DNA of 36,371 nucleotides from Gemmatimonadota bacterium (GCA_002712305.1 PATE01000105.1:1-36371); one strand, 5' to 3'. Shown: positions 8,301 to 17,307, counted from the stretch's first letter. Notes: a model not told the origin generated them from the letters alone. Made by a program: numbers and translations.

Positions 8301-9835
8301 TGATCGGGACTGCAGGTAGCGAGCAGGCCGTGTTGTCGTGGACAGCCAACGTCGAACTCGATCTGGCCGGTTACAATGTGTATCGCCGCCTGGCGGGTGA
8401 GGGGACATTCGGCGCCATCGCCTCCCGTCTCGAGGAGGCCAACTATACGGATCTTGGCCTGTCAAACGACACAGAATACGAATACCAGATCACAGCCATA
8501 GATCGTGAAACCCCGCCCAATGAATCTGTCGTCAGTTCGACGGTCTCCGTCACACCGACGACGGCGGCGGCCCCATCCGTGCCTAGTAGTTTGTCCGTAT
8601 CCATTGGGCTTGAACCCGTCTTCAGCTTCACCAACGCCCTACCGTTCAACACAGGCGGCTCACTGAGCTACACGATCCAGGTGTCTACGCAGGAAGACTT
8701 CTCGGATGTGACAGCCTCCGAGTCTGGTATCACCGAAGGATCGAGCACGACGGCTTGGACCATTACCCGCGAGCTCACCGAGGGAGTTCTCTACTACTGG
8801 CGTGTCCGCGCCGTAGAAGATGCTCTCATCGGGCCTTTCACAGACGCACAGAGTTTCACGGCGGAGGCAGCACCTGAGTTGGCCGGTGATATCGACGGAG
8901 ATGGATCCGTCGATTTCGACGACTTCTTTGCCTTTGTCGAGGGATTCGGAAAACCCTTCGAAGAATTCCCTGAGCTCGACGTGGATGGTTCTGGCAGCGG
9001 AATCATCGATTTCGATGACTTCTTCGCCTTCGTCGAGAATTTCGGTCAGACGGTGGCATCCAAGAGCTGGGGGTTTGCTCATCATGTGGACGAGTCAGCA
9101 CGCCTTTGGCTGGATGCGGAGACATCCGTGATGGGTGCCGATTATGAAGGCAACGGGCGAGTTGATGGAATTGACGATCTCGTTCGGGTTCGAGTGTGGA
9201 TCGATGAGGTTCAAGAGATGGGTGCCTACGGGTTGGTCTTGGGCTACAACCCGAATCTGGTGCAATTCACGGCTGCCGAGGAAGGCCCCGGACATCTGCT
9301 TGAGAGTCAGGGTGGCGAGACCGGCTTGTTCAGTGTCTTGCACCAGCGGCCGGGCCTGCTTCTGATCGGCAATGGACTGACATCCGGAGTCCCGGTAAAC
9401 GGTCGAGGGATGCTGGCGCAGATCTCGTTCCGACTCCTGGACAGGCAGCGCGTGAACGAGGCGACCTTTGCACTGCGTGAAGCATTCGTCTCGAGCGGTC
9501 GGGATGATGTGAGGCGTGTCGTGTCCTTGACCGGGGCCGACGTGGAACCCATGCAGTTTGCCCTGTCACAAGCCTACCCCAATCCATTCAACCCATCGAC
9601 ACACATTGAGTTTGCGCTCGCCGAGGACACACCGACGCGGCTCGTGGTGTACGACGTGCTCGGACAACGTGTGCGAACTCTTGTGCGAGCCGATGATGGG
9701 CTGGGAGCCGGCTTCTACTCTATTACCTGGGATGGCACCGATCAGCAGGGACGAGAGGTGGGCAACGGGCTGTATTTCTATCGCCTCGTTACACCACACT
9801 TCCAGCGTACGGGCAAGATGATGTTGATCAAGTAA
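5369..9835 (+). CDS. Large multidomain surface protein (cohesin-like, FnIII, dockerin-like, sorting CTD)
   Basis: The protein has 1488 residues from ATG 5369, preceded by AAGGGTAGG and a promoter. Residues 1-25 are a signal peptide (cut after PPASA). About 26-195 is a cohesin-like beta domain. Several fibronectin-III-like domains follow, including three tandem purple-acid-phosphatase-type copies (about 680-980) with the repeated pattern WTTDE-A-S-V-FGT...LTNL-PGT-YFY. At about 1173-1225 come two dockerin-like motifs, the first DIDGDGSVDFDDFFAF, the second ending DFDDFFAFVENFG. A second cohesin-like domain follows. The last 90 residues (from YPNPFNPS to KMMLIK) are the FlgD-Ig/type 9 sorting-type C-terminal domain. 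It is probably secreted and surface-attached with a structural or binding role; no enzyme motif is seen. It is the only plus-strand gene in the window. Confidence 0.88.
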   Translation: MLKWYWPIVAALALSAAIAPPPASAGENAGFAVVVGGPERLENPEIGQIVRIPVRVNGLTRIKGSVVTVRYDPAIVSFVSFEEGNVAPGSLPITGAPVETGDGFVQLDAGSSLFGTGVTKETVGGLLGAFNLEIIAEVPEAGSTISIVRVEVNTSGQDEDRDILDFPPGRRGVSLVRTFPNPILRVEIERKHNGAILTWTTRLPGLDDVGRVRPRGSDENYQNFESPLNDRFSSQELRAVRELNDRGIVVSELTNNQLKNRIEDALGIPTVPGSVVRAIRELDAIIRARGHILPVRGLQAQTEYEFQILSTSLSGKRSNTFTGHFSTRAAPDLRPIFVSNFDVQVSPSSVSASFGATRPVVTSYTLTQVGETDPVAEATINEDGVTRTRLFIDGLEGGVEYNLSLTISYADAEEVIANGLPSDKASITLERRFRTPAIRRALRLLRPPVKIVGSESAQILFETNLPVSATVDYGLVPDGSSKALQDTETDCLYTWQQESTSTLKRHSLALSNLDPSTLFRYKITVVTAEDDKLTTDPRENFQWSRDLRFSTSASADTLAPSTILGPIVDVRDVLAVVRFVTDVPTAATVYIGTDGGTYQTEDEFEFSDLTSEGERRFSNRHSIVIAGLEAGENYRYRLEIEAANRQVTVLEPSSGSGKVAGASQPPGGAGSFTTSNDPDTQFPVILSGPTVSSKTHETAIVEWTTDEPADSEVSFGTESLDDEETSGVTETTHKLTLSGLTSGTSYSYLVGSTDASGNGATESATAVFTTDPEVDLTAPQITVAPAIIYKNDETATIQWTTDEDATGEVNFGTDESLGFIRTLPSTDKVHEVTLTNLSPETTYFYKASSSDLSNNGPTVTTIDRFTTDALADVTLPSISDIVVQPADSTVILTWSTDELADSFVDFGTISGILDVTVGDVEDVLTHEITLTNLTPGTEYFYTVGSIDRSGNGPTESSQSSFTTLSAADTDAPETPADVIGTAGSEQAVLSWTANVELDLAGYNVYRRLAGEGTFGAIASRLEEANYTDLGLSNDTEYEYQITAIDRETPPNESVVSSTVSVTPTTAAAPSVPSSLSVSIGLEPVFSFTNALPFNTGGSLSYTIQVSTQEDFSDVTASESGITEGSSTTAWTITRELTEGVLYYWRVRAVEDALIGPFTDAQSFTAEAAPELAGDIDGDGSVDFDDFFAFVEGFGKPFEEFPELDVDGSGSGIIDFDDFFAFVENFGQTVASKSWGFAHHVDESARLWLDAETSVMGADYEGNGRVDGIDDLVRVRVWIDEVQEMGAYGLVLGYNPNLVQFTAAEEGPGHLLESQGGETGLFSVLHQRPGLLLIGNGLTSGVPVNGRGMLAQISFRLLDRQRVNEATFALREAFVSSGRDDVRRVVSLTGADVEPMQFALSQAYPNPFNPSTHIEFALAEDTPTRLVVYDVLGQRVRTLVRADDGLGAGFYSITWDGTDQQGREVGNGLYFYRLVTPHFQRTGKMMLIK

Positions 9836-9890
9836 GTAGTAGCCCGAGGGCAGAGGCGACATCGCAACGCGCCACGCAGGGCGACAGAAC

Positions 9891-9925
9891 AAAGGGGCGA
9901 CGGATCATCGATCCGCCGCCCCTTT
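9891..9925. terminator. Bidirectional terminator between convergent genes
   Basis: A near-perfect hairpin has stem AAAGGGGCG-A-CGGATC / GATCCG-C-CGCCCCTTT and a 3-nt loop. It is followed by TTTCTATT on the plus strand and TTTGTTCTG on the minus strand. It lies 56 nt after the surface-protein stop and 49 nt after the fabZ stop, so it can end transcription from both sides. Confidence 0.88.
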
Positions 9926-9973
9926 CTATTCGTGCGTATTCTCTTTGGCGCTGGTTATGGAGGATCGCGAAAG

Positions 9974-10435
9974 TCAGCGGGCCACAGCCATGATCTCCGC
10001 TTCTGCGGCGAGTTCGCCATCGACGAACGCCTTCGCCGTCATCTTGCATGTGCCTGCTCGTGCACGAAGAACGACCAGTTCCAGACGAAGTTGATCTCCG
10101 GGAACCACTTGCCGCCGGAACCTTGCTTTGTCGATACCGGCGAAGAAGGGGATCTGAACTTCGCCTTCCTGGAGCATCATCACTGCCCCCGTTTGCGCCA
10201 GCGCCTCGATGATCAGAACCCCCGGCATGACGGGGTAGTCGGGAAAGTGTCCTTCGAAGAAAGGCTCATTCCCGGTCACCGACTTCAGCCCAACCACCCG
10301 CTCGCCCGGGACCATTTCGATGATACGATCCACGAGCAGCAGTGGATACCGGTGAGGTATAATCTTCTTGATCGCGACGATGTCGAGGACCGTCTCGGTC
10401 GCTGCCTCATCAGCATCGTCAGGAAGGTCGCTCAC
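9974..10435 (-). CDS. fabZ: 3-hydroxyacyl-ACP dehydratase
   Basis: FabZ dehydrates (3R)-hydroxyacyl-ACP in fatty acid elongation in the cytosol. The 153-residue hotdog-fold protein has the catalytic His63 in [14 protein letters not shown] and the catalytic Glu77 in [12 protein letters not shown]. The N-terminal core [17 protein letters not shown] is the family's opening motif. The start is GTG, overlapping the stop of the skp-like gene by 4 nt (GTGA), which implies translational coupling. It is the last gene of the bamA operon. In many Gram-negatives lpxD sits between skp and fabZ and lpxA follows; here both are absent and a terminator comes next. Confidence 0.96.
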   Translation of the reverse strand: MSDLPDDADEAATETVLDIVAIKKIIPHRYPLLLVDRIIEMVPGERVVGLKSVTGNEPFFEGHFPDYPVMPGVLIIEALAQTGAVMMLQEGEVQIPFFAGIDKARFRRQVVPGDQLRLELVVLRARAGTCKMTAKAFVDGELAAEAEIMAVAR

Positions 10436-10992
10436 TGCCCTGCCTCTTGGGCTTCACGCGCTTCCTCCAGTTTTTCGAGGAGGGCTTCGGTCACATTGTA
10501 GCGTTCGGGATCGGCGTACACGATAGCGCCATTGCTAGCCACGTCGAAGATGAAGTCATAGCTCTCTTCCTCAGCAAGTTCCTCGAGGGCCGTATTCACC
10601 TTCTCAAACACGGGAGAGGAGAGTTCGATGTTCTTACGGAAGATCTCACCATTCGGACCGAGCTTCTCCTGCGTGAACTCCTGTAGTTGCCGCACAGCCT
10701 CCTCGAACTCGACCTGCATTTCGGCCTTCTTCGCGTCGCTGAGAAGAAGCTCCTGTTTTTGAAAGTCTTCCTGCAGCTTGATCAGCTTGCTTTGGCGATC
10801 CATCGCCTCTTGCTCGTACTGCTGCTTGAGACGTTCCAACTCGCGCTCAATCTGCTGAAACTCAGGCATTCGCTCCCTCAGAATCTCGGAGTCGATGTAA
10901 CCGATCTTGATGGCAGCGTGCAACGCTTCAGGAGCACTGAGAATACTGAGTGAAAACAACAGAATGAGGGATGGTACACCGAGTCGCTTCAT
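10432..10992 (-). CDS. skp: Skp/OmpH-family periplasmic chaperone
   Basis: The protein has 186 residues with a signal peptide ([18 protein letters not shown], cut before AIKIGYID). The opening [10 protein letters not shown] is typical of OmpH proteins. A long charged coiled-coil helix (about residues 45-125, Glu/Gln/Lys-rich) forms the tentacle arms that hold unfolded outer-membrane proteins. Members bring precursors across the periplasm to BamA, whose gene lies 53 nt upstream in the same operon. A Glu/Ala/Gln-rich tail follows the core. The symbol is by family; sequence identity within the family is low. Confidence 0.9.
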   Translation of the reverse strand: MKRLGVPSLILLFSLSILSAPEALHAAIKIGYIDSEILRERMPEFQQIERELERLKQQYEQEAMDRQSKLIKLQEDFQKQELLLSDAKKAEMQVEFEEAVRQLQEFTQEKLGPNGEIFRKNIELSSPVFEKVNTALEELAEEESYDFIFDVASNGAIVYADPERYNVTEALLEKLEEAREAQEAGQ

Positions 10993-11045
10993 GAGATCTC
11001 TGGTCTGCTAGGGAGAGGGAGTGGCAAGTGGTTGAGTATCGGCGC

Positions 11046-13394
11046 TCAGAAGAAGCGCGGACCGAACTGAAAGTGGGTACTAATGCCTGGTCTCTGGCCG
11101 TCCACCTTGCGACGATCGAATCCGTAGGCGAAGTCGAAACCGATCATTCCCAGCATCGGTGTCAGAACGCGGAATCCAACACCAATGGACTTTCGTAGAT
11201 CGGTGGGGTCGAAGTCACTCACACCAGCCCAGGCGTTGCCGGCATCGAAGAAGGCAAGACCGATCACCTGCCGTTCGGTGATTGGAAACCGATACTCCAG
11301 ATTCAATGTCATCATCGATCGACCGCCGGTATTCGTGCCAAAGACATCCTGAACCAACTTGCCGGTGGGGACGCCGTTCGAATCTGTCACAGCCGAGAAT
11401 CGGGGTCCCAGCGAGGCATCAGGATAACCGCGAACCTGGCCGTCCCACCAGTCAACGCCTCCGGGGGTGAACTTATCCCAGAATGAGATGTTCTGGTCAT
11501 CAAATGTGGAAAACCCATCGATGAGAGCAAACTTGCTTTCAACTGCAAGGACGAACTTCCACCATGATGGACGATAGTAATTGGCCACCAATTCGTGTCG
11601 ATGGAAATCGGTATCACCAGCAATCAGCGAAGATGCCAGTTCGGGCGAGTAGCTGAAGACCGTGCCACTCGTCGGAAAATCAGGTAAGTCGCGCGTATCG
11701 CGCCGCACGGTGAGTTCGAGACTCGACGTGGTTCGAGGTTGGAAACTCAAGTCATCGGGATTGTAGTTGGATGCGAAGTCGTTGTATCTCTCGTCGCGCA
11801 ACTCGTATCCCAGCGACACGGTGGTAAAGGACGGCTTCTTCAGGCGACGGCCGACACGTAGACTCACTGAGTTTCGCTTGAAATCGAAACTGTTCAGATA
11901 CTGCTGGTTCAGTGTGTAGAGTCGGAACGACAGGCTAGTCGGCGTGTCCAGCAGCCAGGGCTCGGTGAATCCGAAGAGGAATTGCTCGCGCCGGGTGCCG
12001 AACTCCCAACTGAAGTCGAGATTCTGACCCAGTCCCCGGAAGTTCGGGATCTGCAACCCGAGTTGTCCGACGAGTTTGTCGCGATCGGAGTATCCGGCGC
12101 CCATGGAGGCGGCGCCCGTCCTTTGCTCCTTCACCGTGAAGTTCAGGTCGATGAACTTCTCATCGCCGTATGGGCTGGTCTGCTCGTTGACCTGTACATC
12201 CTCGAAGAACCCGAGCATGAACAGTCGTCGTTGACTCTCCTGTAGCTGGCTCTGTTTGAAAACGTCACCGGGTCTGAGGGCAATCTCGCGTCGTAGCACC
12301 TTTTCCCGAGTTTTCACATTCCCCGCGAAATCGATGCGCCGGATGCGCCAGGGCTCACCTTCGAAGACCTGGAAGGCAACGTCGATACTGTCGCCGTAGA
12401 TGATCTCGTGTGGTATGATCTCCGTGTCGAGATACCCTCGCTCGTAGTAAGCTTGTTTGGCGAGGTAGGCCAGTTCCGGGGCAGAATACTGAAAGACGTC
12501 TCCGTGGCCGATTTCCAGCGCGGAGGCAAGTTGCTCGCCGTCGAACAACTCGTTGCCCTCCCAGGTGAATTCACCCACGAAGTATTGCGAACCCTCATCG
12601 ACTTCGATGTCGATGAAGAGTCGCTGCCTGGTGTCGTCGTAGTAGATGCTGTCGCGAACGATGGCCGCCTGCTGGTAACCGAGGGAACGGTAGTAGGCAA
12701 GCATTCGTTGCTTGTCCTCGTCATACACATCGGCTTTGAACTCACCTCCGCGCCACCAGCGCTTGGGCTTGGTCTCCATCTGCTTCTGCAGTTTTCCACG
12801 CTCCACCTGCTCGTTGCCGATGATCGTGATCGCTGCGACTTTGATCTTTTCGCCTTCTACGATGTCGTATTGGAGATAGACCTCGCCCTCTTTGTCACCT
12901 TCGTAGAGGGTGCCCTCCACCTGTGCACTCAGATACCCTTTGTCCTCGTAGAGTTGGAGAATCCGCTGGCGACCCCGAGCAACATCCTTTGGAGCAACCA
13001 CCTGGCCGGCCACCAGCCCGACGGCATCCTTCATGTCGCGCTCTTTGATCTCCTTGTGCCCTTTGTAGCGCACACCTTTCAGCGTCGGATATTCCTTTAC
13101 GACGATGATGAGCTTGAGGCCAGTGCCGGACGAGGTCTGTTCTGCCCAGAGTTGGATGTCTTCGAAGACATTCAGACCCTGAAGAGCACGGAGCGCCTCT
13201 TGGACATTCTCCTGAGAGAGCTCAACACCGGGCTCCACGCCAGCCGTTGTCCGAATGAGCGATTCGGCAACTCGGCGCAGGTCTCCCTGAATCTCAATCT
13301 CTTCCACAAGGGGTTGGGCAGAGGCAGCCGAAACACACAGACCGACCAGGGACGCCACAAGTAGGAGGCGGCGCATTACTGCATGAAGAGGCAT
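11046..13394 (-). CDS. bamA: Outer-membrane protein assembly factor BamA
   Basis: BamA is the outer-membrane insertase for beta-barrel proteins. The protein has 782 residues: signal peptide 1-26 (cut after ASAQ or ASA), then five POTRA domains (about 27-425, each with patterns like GYLxAxV or GYxxAxI), then a 16-strand barrel. The conserved loop-6 signature appears as VRGYPDASLG. The C-terminus ends in aromatic FGPRFF, the expected barrel signal. The start at 13394 is supported by AGGAGG ten nt upstream (13410-13405). It follows the clpC terminator, so it should have its own promoter, but I found no good hexamer pair in 13395-13486. Confidence 0.96.
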   Translation of the reverse strand: MPLHAVMRRLLLVASLVGLCVSAASAQPLVEEIEIQGDLRRVAESLIRTTAGVEPGVELSQENVQEALRALQGLNVFEDIQLWAEQTSSGTGLKLIIVVKEYPTLKGVRYKGHKEIKERDMKDAVGLVAGQVVAPKDVARGRQRILQLYEDKGYLSAQVEGTLYEGDKEGEVYLQYDIVEGEKIKVAAITIIGNEQVERGKLQKQMETKPKRWWRGGEFKADVYDEDKQRMLAYYRSLGYQQAAIVRDSIYYDDTRQRLFIDIEVDEGSQYFVGEFTWEGNELFDGEQLASALEIGHGDVFQYSAPELAYLAKQAYYERGYLDTEIIPHEIIYGDSIDVAFQVFEGEPWRIRRIDFAGNVKTREKVLRREIALRPGDVFKQSQLQESQRRLFMLGFFEDVQVNEQTSPYGDEKFIDLNFTVKEQRTGAASMGAGYSDRDKLVGQLGLQIPNFRGLGQNLDFSWEFGTRREQFLFGFTEPWLLDTPTSLSFRLYTLNQQYLNSFDFKRNSVSLRVGRRLKKPSFTTVSLGYELRDERYNDFASNYNPDDLSFQPRTTSSLELTVRRDTRDLPDFPTSGTVFSYSPELASSLIAGDTDFHRHELVANYYRPSWWKFVLAVESKFALIDGFSTFDDQNISFWDKFTPGGVDWWDGQVRGYPDASLGPRFSAVTDSNGVPTGKLVQDVFGTNTGGRSMMTLNLEYRFPITERQVIGLAFFDAGNAWAGVSDFDPTDLRKSIGVGFRVLTPMLGMIGFDFAYGFDRRKVDGQRPGISTHFQFGPRFF

Positions 13395-13402
13395 ATGAGG
13401 TA

Positions 13403-13416
13403 GTCCTCCTGAGGAC
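13403..13416 (-). promoter_or_regulatory. bamA ribosome-binding site inside a small inverted repeat
   Basis: The minus strand reads GTCCTCAGGAGGAC. The AGGAGG of bamA is the right arm of a 5-6 bp hairpin whose left arm is GTCCT(C). The site fixes the bamA start; whether the hairpin hides it from the ribosome is inference. Confidence 0.4.
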
Positions 13417-13486
13417 GGCGTCGCGGCACCCCGGTCATAACACCGGCGACGACGATCGTGGCACAGTGGATGTGTGAAACAATCTG

Positions 13487-13531
13487 AAAGCCGCCCTACC
13501 CAATGGATACTCGTTGGGGCAGGGCGGCTTT
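13487..13531 (-). terminator. Terminator after clpC
   Basis: A long hairpin has stem AAAGCCGCCCT-A-CCCAA / TTGGGGC-AGGGCGGCTTT around a 10-nt loop. On the minus strand it is followed by only three T before CAGATTG, so it is a strong stem with a weak tail. It lies 32 nt after the clpC stop and separates clpC from bamA. Confidence 0.75.
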
Positions 13532-13562
13532 TCAGAAAACTGTGGTGCTGAAGGGCTGACGC

Positions 13563-16028
13563 TCAGCCTGCGGTCTCCGGCTTCTTTTCTTCCTCGACGT
13601 CGACGCTGTCGCGTTCTTCGTCGAAGGCCAGCGCTTCGCCCTTCTTCGTAACTCGAATTCGACTGCCTTCGGTAAAGTTCCCCTGCAGGATTTCTTCGGC
13701 GAGGGGATCCTCCAACAGTTTCTGGACGGTACGCTTCAGGTATCTGGCACCATAGGTCTGATCAAACCCTTTTTCTGCCAGCATACTCTTGGCGCCCGGC
13801 GTAATACGTAGCGTGATGTCACGATCGACGAGACGCTTCTTAAACTCGTCGAGGACGATGTCGATGATCTCCGTGATGTTCTCACGCGTCAGCGCGTGGA
13901 AGATGACCGTGTCGTCAATCCGATTGATGAACTCCGGATTGAAGGTCTTCTTCATTGCGTCGTTGATCTTCTCTTCAATCTGCGCCGTCAGGGCTTCCTC
14001 GTCCGACTTCTGAAATCCGAGGACCCCACCCGACCCAATTTCTCGCGATCCGACGTTCGACGTCATGATCAACACCGTATTGCGGAAGTCGACCTTCCGC
14101 CCCGTGCTGTCCGTCAGACGTCCTTCGTCAAGGATCTGTAACAGGACATTGAATACGTCCGGGTGGGCTTTCTCCATCTCGTCGAGAAGCACAACCGAGT
14201 ACGGACGCCGGCGCACACGTTCAGTTAGCTGTCCACCCTCGTCGAAGCCCACATATCCGGGAGGAGCACCGATCAACCGGGATACGGTGAACTTCTCCAT
14301 GTATTCCGACATGTCGACGGTGATAAGAGCCTCTTCGTCCCCGAACAGGAATTCTGCCAGTTTCGCCGCCAGGTACGTCTTGCCAACCCCTGTGGGGCCG
14401 AGGAAGAAGAACGATCCGATGGGCTGCTTCGGGTCCTGCAGTCCTGCCCGGCTACGACGGATGGCCTTGGAAACGGTCTCGACCGCCTTCTCTTGACCCA
14501 CGACCGCCTTGCGGAGTTCCTGCTCCATGGCAAGCAGACGTTCGCTCTCGCTTGCCGCCAGCCGCTGCATGGGCACACCGGTCACTGAAGAGATCACCTC
14601 GGCGATGTCGTCTTCGGTCACTTCCACGACCTCAGAGCGGACTTCCTCCTCCCAGGCACGGCGTTTGGCTTGCAGCGATTCCCGCAACGTATGGGCCTCG
14701 TCGCGCAGAGAAGCAGCTTCCTCAAATTCCTGTTTCTCAGAGCAATCCAGCTTCTTACGGTCGATCTCCTGGATCTGTGACTCGAGCTCACCAATCTCTT
14801 CGGGGGGACTCAAGCGAGCTAGATGAACCCGCGAGCCAGTCTCATCGATGATATCGATGGCCTTGTCCGGTAGATATCGTTCGGAGATGTAGCGATCCGC
14901 CTGCCTGACGGCAAAGGCGATCACGTCGTCGGCAAAGGTGACGTGATGGTGACTCTCGTAGTTGCTGCGCAGTCCCTTGACGATTTCGATCGTGTCTTCC
15001 ACCGAGGGCGGATCGACCATGATCGATTGGAAGCGACGCTCGAGGGCGCCATCCTTCTCGATGTACTTGCGATACTCGTCGACAGTGGTTGCACCGATGC
15101 ATTGCAACTCGCCCCGAGACAGGGCCGGCTTGAACATGTTCGATGCGTCCAGGGTCCCCTCTGCGCTACCGGCTCCGACAATCGTATGGAGTTCGTCGAT
15201 GAAGATGACGACATCCGTGTTCTGCTGAAGTTCATTCAGAACCGCCTTGATCCGCTCCTCGAACTGGCCGCGATACTTCGTACCGGCAACAACGCCGCCC
15301 ATATCGAGGGTGACCAGGCGCTTGTCCAACAGGATCTGAGGAACACGCTTTTCGACGATTCGCTGTGCCAAACCCTCGACGATCGCCGTCTTGCCTACGC
15401 CGGGATCACCGATCAGGATCGGATTGTTCTTCTTGCGGCGGGACAGGATCTGTGTGACACGCTCGATTTCCTTGCTTCGGCCAATGACCGGATCAAGCTT
15501 GCCTTCGCGCGCCAGTTGGGTCATGTCTCGACCAAAGTGATCGAGGAAAGGCGTCTTGCTCTTCTTGCCCTTCTCCTTGGTGCCTGTGGTCTTGCCCTCA
15601 AGCACAGCGACGGTCTCCTCCATCGCTGTCTTGTAGTCGACACCAAAAGCAGCCACTATCTGGGCGGCGACACCCTCTTTGTCTTTGAGCAGAGCCAGCA
15701 GAAGGTGCTCGACGTCGACAAACTGCGTCTTCATCTCCTTCGCCTCGTTGGCAGCCACCTCGAGAATCTGTTTGGCCCGGGGAGTGAAGGGCACCTCGCC
15801 GATCGTCATCGTCCCACCAGAGGTGGCAACGTAATCCTCGACAGACTGCTTCACCGTCTCGAGGTTGAGGCCGAGATTGGTCAGGACCGTAACGGCCTTG
15901 CCTTTCCCTTCCTTGATGATGCCCAGCAGTAGGTGCTCGGTGCCTATGTAGTTGTGACCGAGTCGCGCGGATTCCTCGCGCGCATACTGCATCACCCGCT
16001 TCACACCATCAGTGAACATGTTGTTCAT
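13563..16028 (-). CDS. clpC: ClpC AAA+ unfoldase
   Basis: The protein has 821 residues. The N-domain holds two Clp repeats with GTEHLLLG (about 29-36) and VEHLLLAL (about 106-113); the equivalent glutamates bind phosphoarginine in B. subtilis ClpC. D1 has Walker A GDPGVGKT (207-214) and Walker B VVIFIDE (272-278). A UVR-type coiled-coil middle domain spans about 420-452. D2 has Walker A GPTGVGKT (543-550) and a VLGF loop of the kind that docks ClpP. It unfolds tagged proteins for ClpP, which is not encoded here. ATG 16028 is chosen over a longer GTG start because GGAG lies ten nt upstream. It is preceded by mcsA-mcsB and by a candidate promoter at 16149-16177. Confidence 0.97.
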   Translation of the reverse strand: MNNMFTDGVKRVMQYAREESARLGHNYIGTEHLLLGIIKEGKGKAVTVLTNLGLNLETVKQSVEDYVATSGGTMTIGEVPFTPRAKQILEVAANEAKEMKTQFVDVEHLLLALLKDKEGVAAQIVAAFGVDYKTAMEETVAVLEGKTTGTKEKGKKSKTPFLDHFGRDMTQLAREGKLDPVIGRSKEIERVTQILSRRKKNNPILIGDPGVGKTAIVEGLAQRIVEKRVPQILLDKRLVTLDMGGVVAGTKYRGQFEERIKAVLNELQQNTDVVIFIDELHTIVGAGSAEGTLDASNMFKPALSRGELQCIGATTVDEYRKYIEKDGALERRFQSIMVDPPSVEDTIEIVKGLRSNYESHHHVTFADDVIAFAVRQADRYISERYLPDKAIDIIDETGSRVHLARLSPPEEIGELESQIQEIDRKKLDCSEKQEFEEAASLRDEAHTLRESLQAKRRAWEEEVRSEVVEVTEDDIAEVISSVTGVPMQRLAASESERLLAMEQELRKAVVGQEKAVETVSKAIRRSRAGLQDPKQPIGSFFFLGPTGVGKTYLAAKLAEFLFGDEEALITVDMSEYMEKFTVSRLIGAPPGYVGFDEGGQLTERVRRRPYSVVLLDEMEKAHPDVFNVLLQILDEGRLTDSTGRKVDFRNTVLIMTSNVGSREIGSGGVLGFQKSDEEALTAQIEEKINDAMKKTFNPEFINRIDDTVIFHALTRENITEIIDIVLDEFKKRLVDRDITLRITPGAKSMLAEKGFDQTYGARYLKRTVQKLLEDPLAEEILQGNFTEGSRIRVTKKGEALAFDEERDSVDVEEEKKPETAG

Positions 16029-16148
16029 GGACAACCATCTCCGGAGTCGAACGGCCGCTGGCCTGGTTCGCACGACGGATCGTCGGGTGACAATTCGCCG
16101 AATGTGGTCGATTTGGAAGGACAGACGGCCGCATGCGCCTGTCGGGTC

Positions 16149-16177
16149 AAACTACAGATCGTCTTTCGTAGTGTCAA
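16149..16177 (-). promoter_or_regulatory. Candidate clpC promoter
   Basis: In the 181-nt gap between mcsB and clpC the minus strand has a perfect TTGACA (16177-16172), a 17-nt spacer and TAGTTT (16154-16149, 3 of 6). The implied leader is about 113 nt. The spacer holds CGAAAGACG as in the candidate rRNA promoter. No CIRCE or CtsR-type operator was seen in the gap. Confidence 0.5.
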
Positions 16178-16209
16178 GCTGATGAAGGGCCTCCCCGACC
16201 CATCGTAAC

Positions 16210-17271
16210 TCATTGTCCGTCTGATACTTCCGTCAATTTCTGACGCACCAGTTGGGCACGCCGCAGATCACGCTCCTCGGGGTCGAGACTCCCCCCTGCC
16301 TCTGCCTGCATGTGGGCCGGCTGTGTAGCGATCATCAGGTGGTTGATGAAAGCTGCCGGGACCTTCAACATGCCCATCGTCAGTCCCAGGCGAACAGCAG
16401 AGAGCAGATTCATGAACTCCTGGCTCGACAGCACTCGAGCATGGGCAAGCAAACCGTAGGCCCGCCACACTTTGTCCTCCACTTGGGACCTGGCCTCTCG
16501 CAACAGGCTCTGTTGCGCATCCTTCTCGTAGTCAACGAGCTGCGATGTGATGCGCAAGAGGCCTTCGACAATTTTCTCCTCCGTGGAGCCAAGGGTGGCC
16601 TGGTTCGAAACCTGGAAAAGGTTGCCGGAAGCGTTGCTACCTTCCCCATAGACGCCTCGCACCGTGAACGAGAGCTGATTCAGGCCCTGCAGGACCCGCT
16701 CCATGTCTTCGGTCAGGACCAGCGCCGGCAGATGGATGAGGATGGAGGCTCGCAAACCCGTACCCGTATTGGTCGGACAGGCAGTGAGGAATCCAAGCTG
16801 CTTGTCGTGGGCACAATCGACGGCACCTGTGATCTCCTCGTCGAGAGCCGCAATAGCGGCCCACGTCTGCTGCGCCTGTGTCCCTGGATAGATGGCTTGC
16901 AGCCGAAGATGGTCCTCCTCGTTAATCATGACACTCAGAGATTCGTCCTGGTTGAACAGGATCCCACGTTCGCCCTTGTCCTCCGCCAGGGAGGGACTGA
17001 TCAGATGCCGTTCGACCAGCACGCGGCGCTCATTCGCATCAAGCGCGTTCATGCTAAAATAGCTCGCCGTCGTCATCCGGCGACTGTCCTTGGCCGCTGC
17101 CAGCACCTCGTCGATCACCTTGCGCTGGTCGTCTTCGGACATCCGGGGTGAGAAGGGATAACGGGCGAGATTCCTCGCCAGTCGGACACGACAACTGATG
17201 ACAATGCCGTCAGCGTCGTCCTCTCCGCTCATCCAACTCGGCGGAGTGGTGATGAGTCCCTCGAGGCTCAT
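16210..17271 (-). CDS. mcsB: Protein-arginine kinase McsB
   Basis: McsB phosphorylates arginines on damaged proteins and so marks them for ClpC-ClpP. The 353-residue phosphagen-kinase fold shows SCRVRLARNLARYPF near residue 27 (ATP-phosphate arginines), ESLSVMINEEDHLRLQ (the NEEDHLR signature) and CPTNTGTGLRAS (the reactive-cysteine loop). It lacks the extra domain of metazoan creatine/arginine kinases. ATG 17271 is preferred over the longer TTG start because GGAG lies five nt before it. mcsA ends 36 nt upstream and clpC follows, the standard functional grouping. The ctsR gene that usually heads this operon in Firmicutes is absent. Confidence 0.95.
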   Translation of the reverse strand: MSLEGLITTPPSWMSGEDDADGIVISCRVRLARNLARYPFSPRMSEDDQRKVIDEVLAAAKDSRRMTTASYFSMNALDANERRVLVERHLISPSLAEDKGERGILFNQDESLSVMINEEDHLRLQAIYPGTQAQQTWAAIAALDEEITGAVDCAHDKQLGFLTACPTNTGTGLRASILIHLPALVLTEDMERVLQGLNQLSFTVRGVYGEGSNASGNLFQVSNQATLGSTEEKIVEGLLRITSQLVDYEKDAQQSLLREARSQVEDKVWRAYGLLAHARVLSSQEFMNLLSAVRLGLTMGMLKVPAAFINHLMIATQPAHMQAEAGGSLDPEERDLRRAQLVRQKLTEVSDGQ

Positions 17272-17307
17272 TTGGGCTCCAGCTCCCACCTCCAACTCGG
17301 AACCACA

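Noticed and set aside
12408-13364. 318-codon plus-strand ORF
   Set aside because: It lies fully antisense to bamA, has no recognisable motif, and is produced by the codon bias of bamA.
14943-15932. 329-codon plus-strand ORF
   Set aside because: It lies antisense to clpC, which has complete ClpC motifs; the ORF itself has none.
16252-17151. 299-codon plus-strand ORF
   Set aside because: It is antisense to mcsB and shows no family signature.
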